This document shows positions 21,801 through 32,200 of a stretch of 64,000 nt of DNA, in pieces. Source of the stretch: Aristolochia californica (lineage: Eukaryota > Streptophyta > Magnoliopsida > Piperales > Aristolochiaceae); the NCBI GenBank assembly GCA_029961685.1, contig JARWKL010000007.1:13277013-13341012 (forward strand), in the 5' to 3' direction. Position 1 is the stretch's first letter. Each line of letters begins with the position of its first letter. Position numbers and translations under genes: made by a program. The notes beneath the pieces were generated by a model, which worked only from the letters and a program-made list of their open reading frames with translations, did no database searches and was not told where the DNA came from.

Positions 21801-23377
21801 GCTTTCCAATATTCATTATTGGCATCATTTCTTTGCATCACTCTAGAGAGGAAAACATCTTTATACCATCTGAAATGGCTAAGTGTTTTACACCGTAAGT
21901 TTTGCAATGTCTCTCTTCCCTTATCGGTTTGGGAAGTAAGTCTGCCAATAAAATGATGAACAATACAGGAAATTAAGGTATAAACTGCATCGTCCTCGCC
22001 AAGGTATGCTGGACCTGATTCAGTTTTAATTACCTTTTTGGAATTATAAATTTCCTGATGTTGGTCATGGGTGAGGAGATTATCCCACCAACCTTTTAGG
22101 ATTCCCGAGAATCCAGCAGTTATCATTTCTGCTATTCCTTGATCGGAATTTTTATGTTGTCTACAGATGGTTGCATACATTAACATCCGTTGACAATGTT
22201 CCATTATCTGATATTCAGATAAGCCATCTATACTCCATTCGTAGATGGTTCTCCCGTCATAGGATTTTTGATCTAGATACAAATTTTCTTCATACAATAG
22301 GTCCTGAGGGATAGGCCTATGGTAGTATCTTTTGAGTTCTAGATCCCATTTCCGAGTAGATGATTTTTGGTAATCCAATTTTTGGATACTCGGTTGTTCT
22401 TGAATCATTTCCTGAAGAATTGCTTCAGTCTGAGTGATATTGGTTAAACCCAATTGATCTGGAGTTGGACCTATATCAGAATCAGAGTATGCTGAAGGAG
22501 TTAAATCTTCAGAATTATTTTGTGATAAAGAACCTTCTTGAGATTCTTCATCATGTGATTGGTCAACTTCCAAAACATGAAGAATAGGTAAATGTTTTTG
22601 GATGTGTTGACTCACCACATTTGCCGATGTTTCGGGCTTCTTTTGGGCTTGTTTAATCTGCTCTTCCGAGAGATTTAATTTGCCAAGCCGTAATAACAAT
22701 TCTTCTACCACCTCAGAATTGTTATCTAATTTAAAGTTCCTGATTGGAACCGGGGGTTTGATGAGTGGTTTATCATTCATCAACAATGGTAATTTTCGAG
22801 AAGATAAGTCATAAGGATTTTGACATACTTTCTCGGTGACATCCTTGTCCAATAAATCTTCCATACGTGTCAGTTGTTGGCCGATAGTCTGGAGATTTAA
22901 ATTAGTAAAGTTGTTTTGTCTTCTGATTTGACCCATTGGGTTTATGGTCACTTCAGGATTGACAAAAGCAACTGCTTCAACAAATTCAGGAGATTTTCCT
23001 GAGGGACTTGCAAATTCAAGTTTAATGGGATCAGTAGGAGGGTGTACTGATCGGATATTGATACCAGACATAAGATGCCATTCTTTCGTTAGGGTAGAAA
23101 GAGATGGAGCAGTAGAGGAGGAAACTAAGGGTCGTTTCTCCGCTTTCTTGAGTCTGGTTTGCATGAACCAATCAACAAAGGACATAATAACCTTATTTGT
23201 TTCCAAATAAAGATAAAAGTCGTTTGAGAATTCCATGCGTTCTGCGGCCCCATAGGTGTCAAAAAACCAATTTTTGAAACCTAGATTATTGGGGTGAAAG
23301 AATTCAGCTTTAATGGCTGCTCTATCCACCACAAAAGGTGGTGGGTCTGGGTTACTCTGGTAAGGTGTAAAAATCAT
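18875..23377 (-). pseudogene. Caulimovirid capsid-protease-RT-RNase H polyprotein with nonsense codon (copy 2)
   Basis: This is a full-length frame of 1501 codons counting both stops, beginning at ATG 23377 two bases after the movement protein stop. Residues 1-360 are unassigned. The capsid region follows, with an Arg/Pro-rich basic stretch and a zinc knuckle at about 668-681 whose last Cys is Arg (CGC at 21337-21335). The protease DSG is at residues 887-889 and the RT YIDD at residues 1230-1233. RNase H lies in the last 140 residues. A TAA at 19789-19787 (codon 1197) stops translation in the RT, 33 codons before YIDD; the copy at 3051-6494 has a Glu codon there. The frame ends at TAG 18877-18875, six codons earlier than in copy 1b, so it does not overlap ORF3. 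The break predicts a 1196-residue product without RT active site or RNase H. Confidence 0.92.
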
Positions 23378-23379
23378 AA

Positions 23380-24402
23380 TCACAGAGTAAAACCAGTCAT
23401 CTCACTGGGAGTGGGAGAAGTTCGATCATGCTCCCTTTCTCGGTAGACCCCATGAGGTACCTGGGTGTCTGATATTTGGATTCCTTTTAATGAGGAATCA
23501 TCCTTGACGGATTGTTTTTCATCCAATTCTTGTAGGCGACTAGATGGACCTACATCCGAATATTTGGATGACGTGGGTGGTAAAGAGACTCGGTAGGGAG
23601 TCTTATCTTTGAAATTGATTACCACATCGCCATCAGTTGATTGGATGACATGATCAATATCCTGATTAATCAGGAGTCGTGGAGGAACAGCCTGAGGAAT
23701 AGTCCAGTTGGCTGGGAAATGAATTTCCTCCCAATTGATCATCCGTGGAGTGGCAACATTTGCACTCATGAGATCAGTCTCGATCAAAACAGTCTTACCT
23801 TGATCTGGTAAGTGTAATACCTTAGGAACTAAGGTATTCATAATTTTGAAATGAATCCTTGCTATGACAGCAATGGTTTCAGTTCCAGGAATAAAATTGT
23901 ATCCCTGTGTTAGAATCCTCAATTGGACAGATTCTAACAAATTCCTATCTGTTAATGATAGGGTAAGGTTTGGATGGACATTAAAGTAAACAGGTCCCCT
24001 ACTGAGACTTGTTTCCACGATACCCATTAATGAGGGTTTCCAATCCAAACAACGACCATCTCTAAGTATGGCCTGCAGACATGTGTTTATCCCTAATAAG
24101 GTCAAGGGTTTGAACGCAATCTGTATGCATCCAATATGCATATATTTCTTCTCAGTATCTGCTAGATACTTATTGAGATCTGTTAACTCTAATAATTTTA
24201 GAGTTGAATCTTGATTTTCAAGATTAATTTTTTGTTCCATGGTTTTAATTCCCATGGTACTAGAAAGGGTGAAAGTTCCTTTCTTGTATATTGATGTCGG
24301 TTTAATGGACGGAATTGTCCAATCGTTTAATTGTTGTTGAACTTTATATTCAACCAGAGATGCATTCTTCACTGATCCAGTACTCCTACTACTGGATGCC
24401 AT
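23380..24402 (-). CDS. MP: Caulimovirid movement protein (copy 2, intact frame)
   Basis: This 340-residue 30K-type movement protein is colinear with 1517-2539 and differs from it at a modest number of residues (for example TYLNKYL against TDLNKYL). The family core runs from HIGCIQIAF at about residue 89 to FKIMNTL at about 191. The ATG at 24402 begins the conserved MASSSRSTG. An in-frame extension upstream has only a TTG and is not supported by the other copy. The TGA stop and the polyprotein ATG are separated by TT. It is the first large frame after the leader, so it should be reached by ribosomes that shunt or reinitiate past the leader hairpin. Confidence 0.9.
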   Translation of the reverse strand: MASSSRSTGSVKNASLVEYKVQQQLNDWTIPSIKPTSIYKKGTFTLSSTMGIKTMEQKINLENQDSTLKLLELTDLNKYLADTEKKYMHIGCIQIAFKPLTLLGINTCLQAILRDGRCLDWKPSLMGIVETSLSRGPVYFNVHPNLTLSLTDRNLLESVQLRILTQGYNFIPGTETIAVIARIHFKIMNTLVPKVLHLPDQGKTVLIETDLMSANVATPRMINWEEIHFPANWTIPQAVPPRLLINQDIDHVIQSTDGDVVINFKDKTPYRVSLPPTSSKYSDVGPSSRLQELDEKQSVKDDSSLKGIQISDTQVPHGVYREREHDRTSPTPSEMTGFTL

Positions 24403-24571
24403 TGACAACAAATTGAGAAAAGTAAACAATTAATGTAAACTAAATTAAACTACAGCTAATTACAGCTACGAGTGATAAAAGAGAACCAGAAGGGGGAATA
24501 TCCTAGTATGAAGTAAACATATTATAAACTTATTATATGAGAATCATGAACAAAGCAAACTATGATTCGTC

Positions 24572-24757
24572 ATATCATAATTCTTTTACTATTCATCATC
24601 TTCTTGATCAGATACACGTCTGTCAACGATTTAAGAGTATAGCGGCCCTTTCACGCCTACGCCTATCCACGGCAACGGCAACACGGGCATACCTCAACGC
24701 GACTTGGGTGACGTCCCATATCATAACAAGAACGAAGATGAATAGTAAACAATTATA
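24572..24757 (-). promoter_or_regulatory. Predicted leader stem-loop (ribosome shunt candidate)
   Basis: The two arms can pair over about 35 bases with a 3-base bulge and a few mismatches. The last tiny ORF (ML) stops at the foot of the 5' arm. The stem is weaker in copy 1a, where the 3' arm has diverged. Confidence 0.55.
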
Positions 24758-24849
24758 ACATGAAAAACTAAGTTAACTCTCCTGATGATTAAGATATAAA
24801 AAATTCATAACTAGTTCACTTCATACCTGGATATTCAAGGTTTAGCCTT

Positions 24850-24866
24850 CCATGGCTCTGATACCA
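24850..24866 (-). promoter_or_regulatory. Initiator Met-tRNA primer binding site
   Basis: TGGTATCAGAGCCATGG on the minus strand is the 17-base complement of the 3' end of plant initiator methionine tRNA, the minus-strand DNA primer of Caulimoviridae. It marks the discontinuity at which this viral copy is opened. Confidence 0.92.
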
Positions 24867-24979
24867 ATTACAGCGGAAAGAAGGAAGATTGACAGAAGGC
24901 AAGTAAACAGGAAAACAGGCAGAAAATTACTTTAACTGACTACTAATTTATTCACAATATCATAAAGTACTTACAATAG
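24867..24979 (-). repeat. Viral R/U5-like segment, right copy
   Basis: This is the counterpart of 16921-17034, immediately upstream of the primer site in the viral sense. It is joined at its far side to polyprotein sequence through a 7-base shared TATTGTA (minus-strand sense). The promoter and TATA box are absent from this copy. Confidence 0.88.
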
Positions 24980-25367
24980 GTCCCGAGGGGTAGGCCTATG
25001 GTAGTATCTTTTGAGTTCTAGATCCCATTTCCGAGTAGATGATTTTTGGTAATCCAATTTTTGGATACTCGGTTGTTCTTGAATCATTTCCTGAAGAATT
25101 GCTTCAGTCTGAGTGATATTGGTTAAACCCAATTGATCTGGAGTTGGACCTATATCAGAATCAGAGTATGCTGAAGGAGTTAAATCTTCAGAATTATTTT
25201 GTGATAAAGAACCTTCTTGAGATTCTTCATCATGTGATTGGTCAACTTCCAAAACATGAAGAATAGGTAAATGTTTTTGGATGTGTTGACTCACCACATT
25301 TGCCGATGTTTCGGGCTTCTTTTGGGCTTGTTTAATCTGCTCTTCCGAGAGATTTAATTTGCCAAGC
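24971..25367 (-). pseudogene. Orphan polyprotein fragment at the right end of locus 2
   Basis: This fragment encodes about 131 residues matching polyprotein residues of roughly 231-359 (KLNLSEEQIKQAQKKPETSA to HRPTPRDLL). It ends in a TAA (24973-24971) created at the join with the R segment. The first viral base is 25367; on the other side is satellite. It has no start codon of its own in viral sequence. Its sequence is closer to copy 2 than to copy 1a (it lacks the 6-base in-frame addition of 1a). Its limits match the gap in copy 1b at 3041-3052. Confidence 0.88.
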
Positions 25368-26201
25368 TTCATTTTACGTTTTATTTTTCACCTTTCTTTC
25401 TTTAATTCGTGTTACTTTCTATACATCATTTTTTTTACTATATTTTATTTTACTTTCTATATTTCATCTTTCTTTATAAATTTTGTTTTACTTTTTATAT
25501 TTCATCTTTCTTTCTATATTTCATTTTACTTTCTGTATTTCATCTTTCTTTCTATATTTCATTTCACTTTTTATATTTCATCTTTCTTTCTATATTTCAT
25601 TTCACTTTCTATATTTCATCTTTCTTTCTATATTTCATTTTAGTTTCTATATTTCATCTTTCTTTCTTTATTTCATGTTACTTTCTATATCTCGTTTTTC
25701 TTACTATATTTCATTTTAAATTCTATATTTCATTTTACATTCTATACTTCATCATTCTATCTATATTTCATTTTACTTTCTATAATTCATCTTTCTTTCT
25801 ATATTTTATTTTACTTTCTATATTTCATCTGACTTTCTATATTTTTTCTTACTTTCTATTTTTCATCTTTCTTTCTATATTTTATTTTACTTTCTATTTT
25901 ACATCTTACTTTCTATTTTTCATTTTACTTTCTATATTTCAACTTCATTCTATATTTCATTTTCTTTTCTGTAATTCATCTTTCTTTCCATATTTCATTT
26001 TTTTTATTTCATCTTTCTTTCTATATTACATTTTACTTTCTATATTTCATCGTTCTTTATATATTTCTTTTTACTTTCTATGTTTCATTTTTCTTTCTAT
26101 ATTTCATTTTACTTTCTTTATTTTAACCTTCTTTTTATATTTGATTTTACGTTCTATTTTTCACCTTTCTTTCTTTAATTCATGTTACTTTCTATACATC
26201 A
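25368..26201. repeat. 835-bp direct duplication flanking viral insertion, right copy (834 bp)
   Basis: This is the same satellite segment as 16086-16920, beginning at the exact viral border. It has one T fewer in one homopolymer and otherwise reads the same through all the segments I compared. Confidence 0.9.
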
Positions 26202-29200
26202 TTTTTTTTACTATATTTTATTTTACTTTCTATATTTCATCTTTCTCTATAAATTTCATTTTTCTTTTTATATTTCATCTTTCTTTCTATATTTCATTTT
26301 ACTTTCTATATTTCATCTTTCTTTCTATATTTCATCTTTCTTCCTATATTTCATTTTAGTTTCTATATTTCATCTCACTTTCTATATTTCATCTTACTTT
26401 CTATTTTTCATCTTACCTTCTATTTTTCATTTTACTTTCTATATTTCATCTTCTTTCTACATTTCATTTTACTTTCTATAATTCAACTTTCGTTCTATAT
26501 TTTATCTTTCTTTCCATTTTTCCATTTTCTTTCAATATTTCATTTTTTTTATTTTTATTTCTTCTTTCTGTGTATATTATATTTTACTTTCTATATTTCA
26601 TCTTTCTTTAGATATTTCATTTTACTTTCTTTATTTCAAATTTCATTCTTTATTTTATTTTACTTTCTTTCTATATTTTATTTTACTTTCTATATTTCAT
26701 CTTTCTTTCTAAATTTCATTTTACTTTCTATATTTCATCTTTCTTTCTATATTTTATTTTACTTTCTATTTTCCATCTTACTTTCTATTTTTCATTTTAT
26801 TTTCTATATTTCAACTTCTTTCTATATTTCATTTTCCTTTCTATAATTCATCTTTCTTTCTATAATTCATCTTTCTTTCCATATTTCCTTTTTTCTTCAA
26901 TATTTTTTTATTTCATATTTCTTTCTATATTACATTTTACTTCCTCTATTTCATCTTTCTTTATATATTTCATTTTACTTTCTATGTTTCATATTTCTAT
27001 CTATATTTCATTTTACTTTCTCTATTTTAACCTTCTTTCTATATTTCATTTCACTTTCTATTTTTCATCTTTTTTTCTTTAATTCATGTTACTTTCTATA
27101 CATCATTTTTTTACTATATTTTATTTTACTTTCTATATTTCATCTTTCTTTATAAATTTTATTTTACTTTTTATATTTCATCTTTCTTTCTATATTTCAT
27201 TTTACTTTCTATATTTCATCTTTCTTTCTATAGTTCATTTCACTTTCTATAATTCAACTTTCTTTCCATTTTTCCTTTTTCTTTCAATTTTTCCTTTTTC
27301 TTTCAATATTTCATTTTTCTTTCAATATTTCATTTTATTTTGTTTTTATTTCTTCTTTCTTTCTATATTACATTTTACTTTCTATATTTCATCTTTCTTT
27401 GGATATTTCATTTTACTTTCTATATTTCATCTTTCATTCTATATTTCATTTTACTTTCATTATTTTAACCTTCTTTCTATATTTCATCTTTCTTTCTAAA
27501 TTTCATTTTACTTTCTATATTTCATCTTTCTTTCTGTATTTTATTTTACTTTCTATATTTCATCTTTCTTTCTATATTTTATTTTACTTTCTATTTTTCA
27601 TCTTACTTTCTACTTTTCATTTTACTTTCTATATTTCAACTTCTTTCTATATTTCATCTTTCTTTCCATATTTTCATTTTCATTCAATATTTCATTTTTT
27701 TATTTATCTTTCTATCTATATTTCCTTTTACTTTCTTTATTTCATCTTTCTTTCTACATTTCCTTTAACTTTCTAAATATCTTCGCACTTTCTATATTTC
27801 ATTTTAGTTTCTATAATTCATCTTTCTTTCTTTATTTCATGTTACTTTCTATATTTCATCTTTCTTTATATATTTCATCTTACTTTCTATATTTCATTAA
27901 ACTTTCTATATTTCTTATTTAATTCAATATTTCATTTTACTTTCTTTATTTTAACCTTCTTTGTATATTTTATTTTACTTTCTATATTTCATCTTACTTT
28001 CTAAATTTCATTTTACTTTCTATATTTAATCTTTCTTTCTGTATTTCATTTTACATTCTATATTTCATTTTTCTTTCTATATTTTATTTTACTTTCTATT
28101 TTTCATCTTACTTTTTATTTTTCATTTTACTTTCTATATTTCAACTCCTTTCTATATTTCATTTTCCTCTCTATAATTCATTTTTCTTTCTATAATTCAT
28201 CTTTCTTTCCATATTTCCTTTTTATTTCAATATTTCATTTTTTTATTTCATCGTTCTTTCTATATTACATTTTACTTTCTATATTTCATCTTTCTTTATA
28301 TATATCTTTTTACTTTCTATGTCTCATATTTCTTTCTATATTTCATTTTACTTTCTTTATTTTAACCTTCTTTTTATATTTCATTTTACGTTCTATTTTT
28401 CACCTTTCTTTCTTTAATTCATGTTACTTTCTATACATCTTTTTTTTACTATATTTTATTTTACTTTCTATATTTCATCTTTCTTTATAAATTTCATTTT
28501 ACTTTTTATATTTCATCTTTCTTTCTATATTTCATTTTACTTTCTATATTTCACCTTTCTTTCTATATTTCATTTCACTTTCTATATTTCATCTTACTTT
28601 CTATATTTCATTTCAGTTTCTATATTTCATCTTTCTTTCTTTATTTCAAGTTACTTTCTATATATAGTTTTTCTTACTATATTTCATTTTACATTCTATA
28701 TTTTATTTTCCTTTCTATACTTCATCATTCCTTCTGTATTTCATTTTACTTTTTATAATTCATCCTTCTTTCTTTATTTTATTTTACTTTCTAGATTTCA
28801 TCTCACTTTCTATATTTTATCTTACTTTATATTTTTCATCTTACCTTCTATTTTTCATTTTACTTTCTATATTTCATCTTCTTTCTCCATTTCATTTTAC
28901 TTTCTATAATTCAACTTTCTTTCTACATTTTATCTTTCTTTCCAATTTTCCTTTTTCTTCCAATATTTCATTTTACTTTATTTTTATTTCTTCTTTCTTT
29001 CTATATTACATTTTACTTTCTATATTTCATATTTCTTTATGTATTTCATTTTACTTTCTATATTTCATATTTCATATTTCATTCTATATTTCATTTTACT
29101 TTCTTTATTTTAACCTTGTTTCTATATTTTATTTTACTTTCTATATGTCATCTTTCTTTCTAAATTTTATTTTACTTTCTATATTTAATCTTTCTTTCTG

Positions 29201-32200
29201 TATTTCATTTTAGTTTCTATATTTCATCTTTCTTTCTATATTTTATTTTACCTTCTATTTTTCATCTTACTTTCTATTTTTCATTTTACTTTCTATATTT
29301 CAACTTCTTTCTATATTTCATTTTCCTTTCTATGATTCATCTTTCTTTCTATAATTCATCTTTCTTTCCATATTTCCTTTTTCTTTCAATGTTTCATTTT
29401 TTTAATTTCATCTTTTATTCTATATTACATTTTACTTTCTATATTTCATCTTTCTTTATATATTTCTTTTTACTTTCTATGTCTCATATTTCTTTCTATA
29501 TTTCATTTTACTTTCTTTATTTTAACCTTCTTTTTATATTTCATTTTACGTTCTATTTTTCACCTTTCTTTCTTTAATTCATGTTACTTTCTATACATCT
29601 TTTTTTACTATATTTTATTTTACTTTCTATATTTCATATTTCTTTATAAATTTCATTTTACTTTTTCTATTTCATCTTTCTTTCTAAATTTCATTTTACT
29701 TTCTATATTTCACCTTTCTTTCTATATTTCATTTCACTTTCTAAATTTCATCTTTCTTTCTGTATTTCATTTTAGTTTCTATATTTCATCGTTCTTTCTT
29801 TATTTCATGTTACTTTATATATATCTTTTTTCTTACTATATTTCCTTTTACATTCTATATTTTATTTTCCTTTCTATACTTCATCATTCCTTCTGTATTT
29901 CATTTTGCTTTCTATAATTCATCTTTATTTCTTTATTTTATTTTACTTTCTATATTTCATCTCACTTTCTATATTTTATCTTACTTTCTATTTTTCATTT
30001 TACCTTCTATTTTTCATTTTACTTTCTGTATTTCATCTTCTTTCTACATTTCATTTTACTTTCTATAATTCAACTTCCTTTCTATATTTTCTCTTTCTTT
30101 CCATTATTCCTTTTTCTTTCAATATTTCATTTCATTTTATTTTTATTTCTTCTTTCTTTCTATATTACATTTTACTTTCTATATTTCATATTTCTTTAGA
30201 TATTTCATTTTTCGTTCTATATTTTTTTATTTCATTCAATATTTCATTTTACTTTCTTTATTTTAACCTTCTTTCTATATTTTATTTTACTTTCTATATT
30301 TCATCTTTCTTTCTAAATTTCACTTTACTTTCTATATTTAATCTTTCCTTCTGTATTTCATTTTAGTTTCTATATTTCATCTTTCTCTCTATATTTAATT
30401 TTACTTTCTATTTTTCATCTTACTTTCTATTTTTCATTTTACTTTCTATATTTCAACTTCTTTCTATATTTCATTTTCCTTTCTATAATTCATCTTTCTT
30501 TCTATAATTCATCTTTCTTTCCATATTTCCATTTTCGTTCAATATTTCATTTTTTTATTTCATCTTTCTTTCTGTTTTAGATTTTACTTTCTATATTTCA
30601 TCTTTCTTTCTACATTTCCTTTAACTTTCTAAATATCTTCGCACTTTCTATATTTCATTTTACCTTCTTTCTATATTTCATTTTAGTTTCTATATTTCAT
30701 CTTTCTTTATATATTTCATTTTACTTTCAATATTTCATTATACTTTCTATATTTTAACCTTCTTTCTATATTTTATTGTACTTTCTATATTTCATCTTTA
30801 TTTATAAATTTCATTTTACTTTCTATATTTCAACTTCTTTCTATATTTCATTTTACTTTCTTTATTTTAACCTTCTTTCTATATTTTATTTTACTTTCTA
30901 TATTTCACCTTTCTTTCTAAATTTTATTTTACTTTCTATATTTAATCTTTCTTTTTGTATTTCATTTTACTTTCTATATTTCATCTTTCTTTCTATATTT
31001 TATTTTACTTTCTATTTTTCATCTTACTTTCTATTTTTCATTTTACTTTCTATATTTCAACTTCTTTCTATATTTAATTTTCCTTTCTATAATTCATCTT
31101 TCTTTCCGTATTTCCTTTTTCTTTCAATATTTCATTTTTTTATTTCATCTTTCTTTCTATATTACTTTTTTCTTTCTATATTTCATCTTTCTTTATATAT
31201 ATATTTTTTTACTTTCTATGTTTCATATTTCTTTCTATATTTCATTTTACTTTCTTTATTTTAACCTTCTTTCTATATTTCATTTTACTTTCTATTTTTC
31301 ATCTTTCTTTCTTTAATTCATGTTACTTTCTATACATAATTTTTTTTACTATATTTTATTTTACTTTCTATATTTCATCTTTCTTTATAAATTTCATTTT
31401 ACTTTTTATATTTCATCTTTCTTTCTATATTTCTTTTTACTTTCTATATTTCATCTTTCTTTCTATATTTCATTTCACTTTCTATATTTCATCTTTCTTT
31501 CTATATTTCATTTTAGTTTCTATATTTCATCTTTCTTTCTTTATTTCATGTTACTTTTTATATATCGTTTTTCTTACTATATTTCATTTTACATTCTATA
31601 TTTTATTTTACTTTCTATACTTCATCATTCTTTCTGTATTTCATTTTACTTTTTATATTTCATCTTTCTTTCTTTATTTTATTTTACTTTCTATATTTCA
31701 TCTTACTTTCTAATTTTCATCTTACCTTCTATTTTTCATTTTACTTTCTATATTTCATCTTCTTTCTACATTTCATTTTACTTTCTATAATTCAACTTTC
31801 TTTCTATATTTTATCTTTCTTTCCATTTTTCCTTTTTCTTTCAATATTTCATTTTATTTTAATTTTATTTCTTCTTTCCTTCTATATTACATTTTACTTT
31901 TTATATTTAATCTTCCTTTAGATATTTCATTTTACTTTCTATATTTCATATGTCATTCTATATTTTATTTTACTTTGTATTTTTCATCTTACTTTCTATT
32001 TTTCATTTTACTTTCTATATTTCAACTTCTTTATATATTTCATTTTACTTTATTTTAACCTTCTTTCTATATTTTATTTTACTTTCTATATTTCACCTTT
32101 CTTTCTAAATTTTATTTTACTTTCTATATTTAATCTTTCTTTTTGTATTTCATTTTACTTTCTATATTTCATCTTTCTTTCTATATTTTATTTTACTTTC

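Larger units (their letters stand above)
24403..24866 (-). promoter_or_regulatory. Pregenomic RNA leader with hairpin and four tiny ORFs (copy 2)
   Basis: After the primer site come four minimal ORFs: MEG (24853-24842, its ATG inside the primer site), MK (24824-24816), an 11-codon one (24808-24773) and ML (24761-24753). A long stem follows, formed by 24757 to about 24713 and 24609 to 24572 (TTACTATTCATC with flanking ATAATT and TTCTTG in both arms, with small bulges). The loop of about 100 bases is GC-rich, with TGACGTC at 24709-24715. Short ORFs ending at the base of a leader hairpin are the known arrangement for ribosome shunting in caulimovirids. Confidence 0.65.
16921..25367 (-). mobile_element. 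Endogenous pararetrovirus locus 2 (complete genome length plus terminal piece)
   Basis: This 8447-bp viral insertion lies in the satellite and reads on the minus strand. Positions 24866 down to 16921 form one circular-genome equivalent (7946 bp), opened at the Met-tRNA primer site: the left end stops at CCGCTGTAAT and the other end begins TGGTATCAGAGCC. Upstream of the primer site (24867-25367) lies a second R/U5-like piece joined to an orphan polyprotein fragment. Order of frames: movement protein, polyprotein, ORF3, ORF4. There are no long terminal repeats beyond the 113-bp R/U5-like redundancy. It is decayed by at least one nonsense codon in the RT. Confidence 0.92.

Noticed and set aside
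24403..24429. Movement protein start nine codons upstream of the chosen ATG
   Set aside because: The upstream codon is TTG, and copy 1a supports the MASSS start.
24850..24866. tRNA gene fragment
   Set aside because: It is only the 17-base complement of the tRNA 3' end at the expected viral position, so a primer site.
16921..25367. LTR retrotransposon
   Set aside because: No integrase, a 30K movement protein is present, the terminal redundancy is only about 113 bp without TG...CA ends, and there is no 4-6 bp target duplication.
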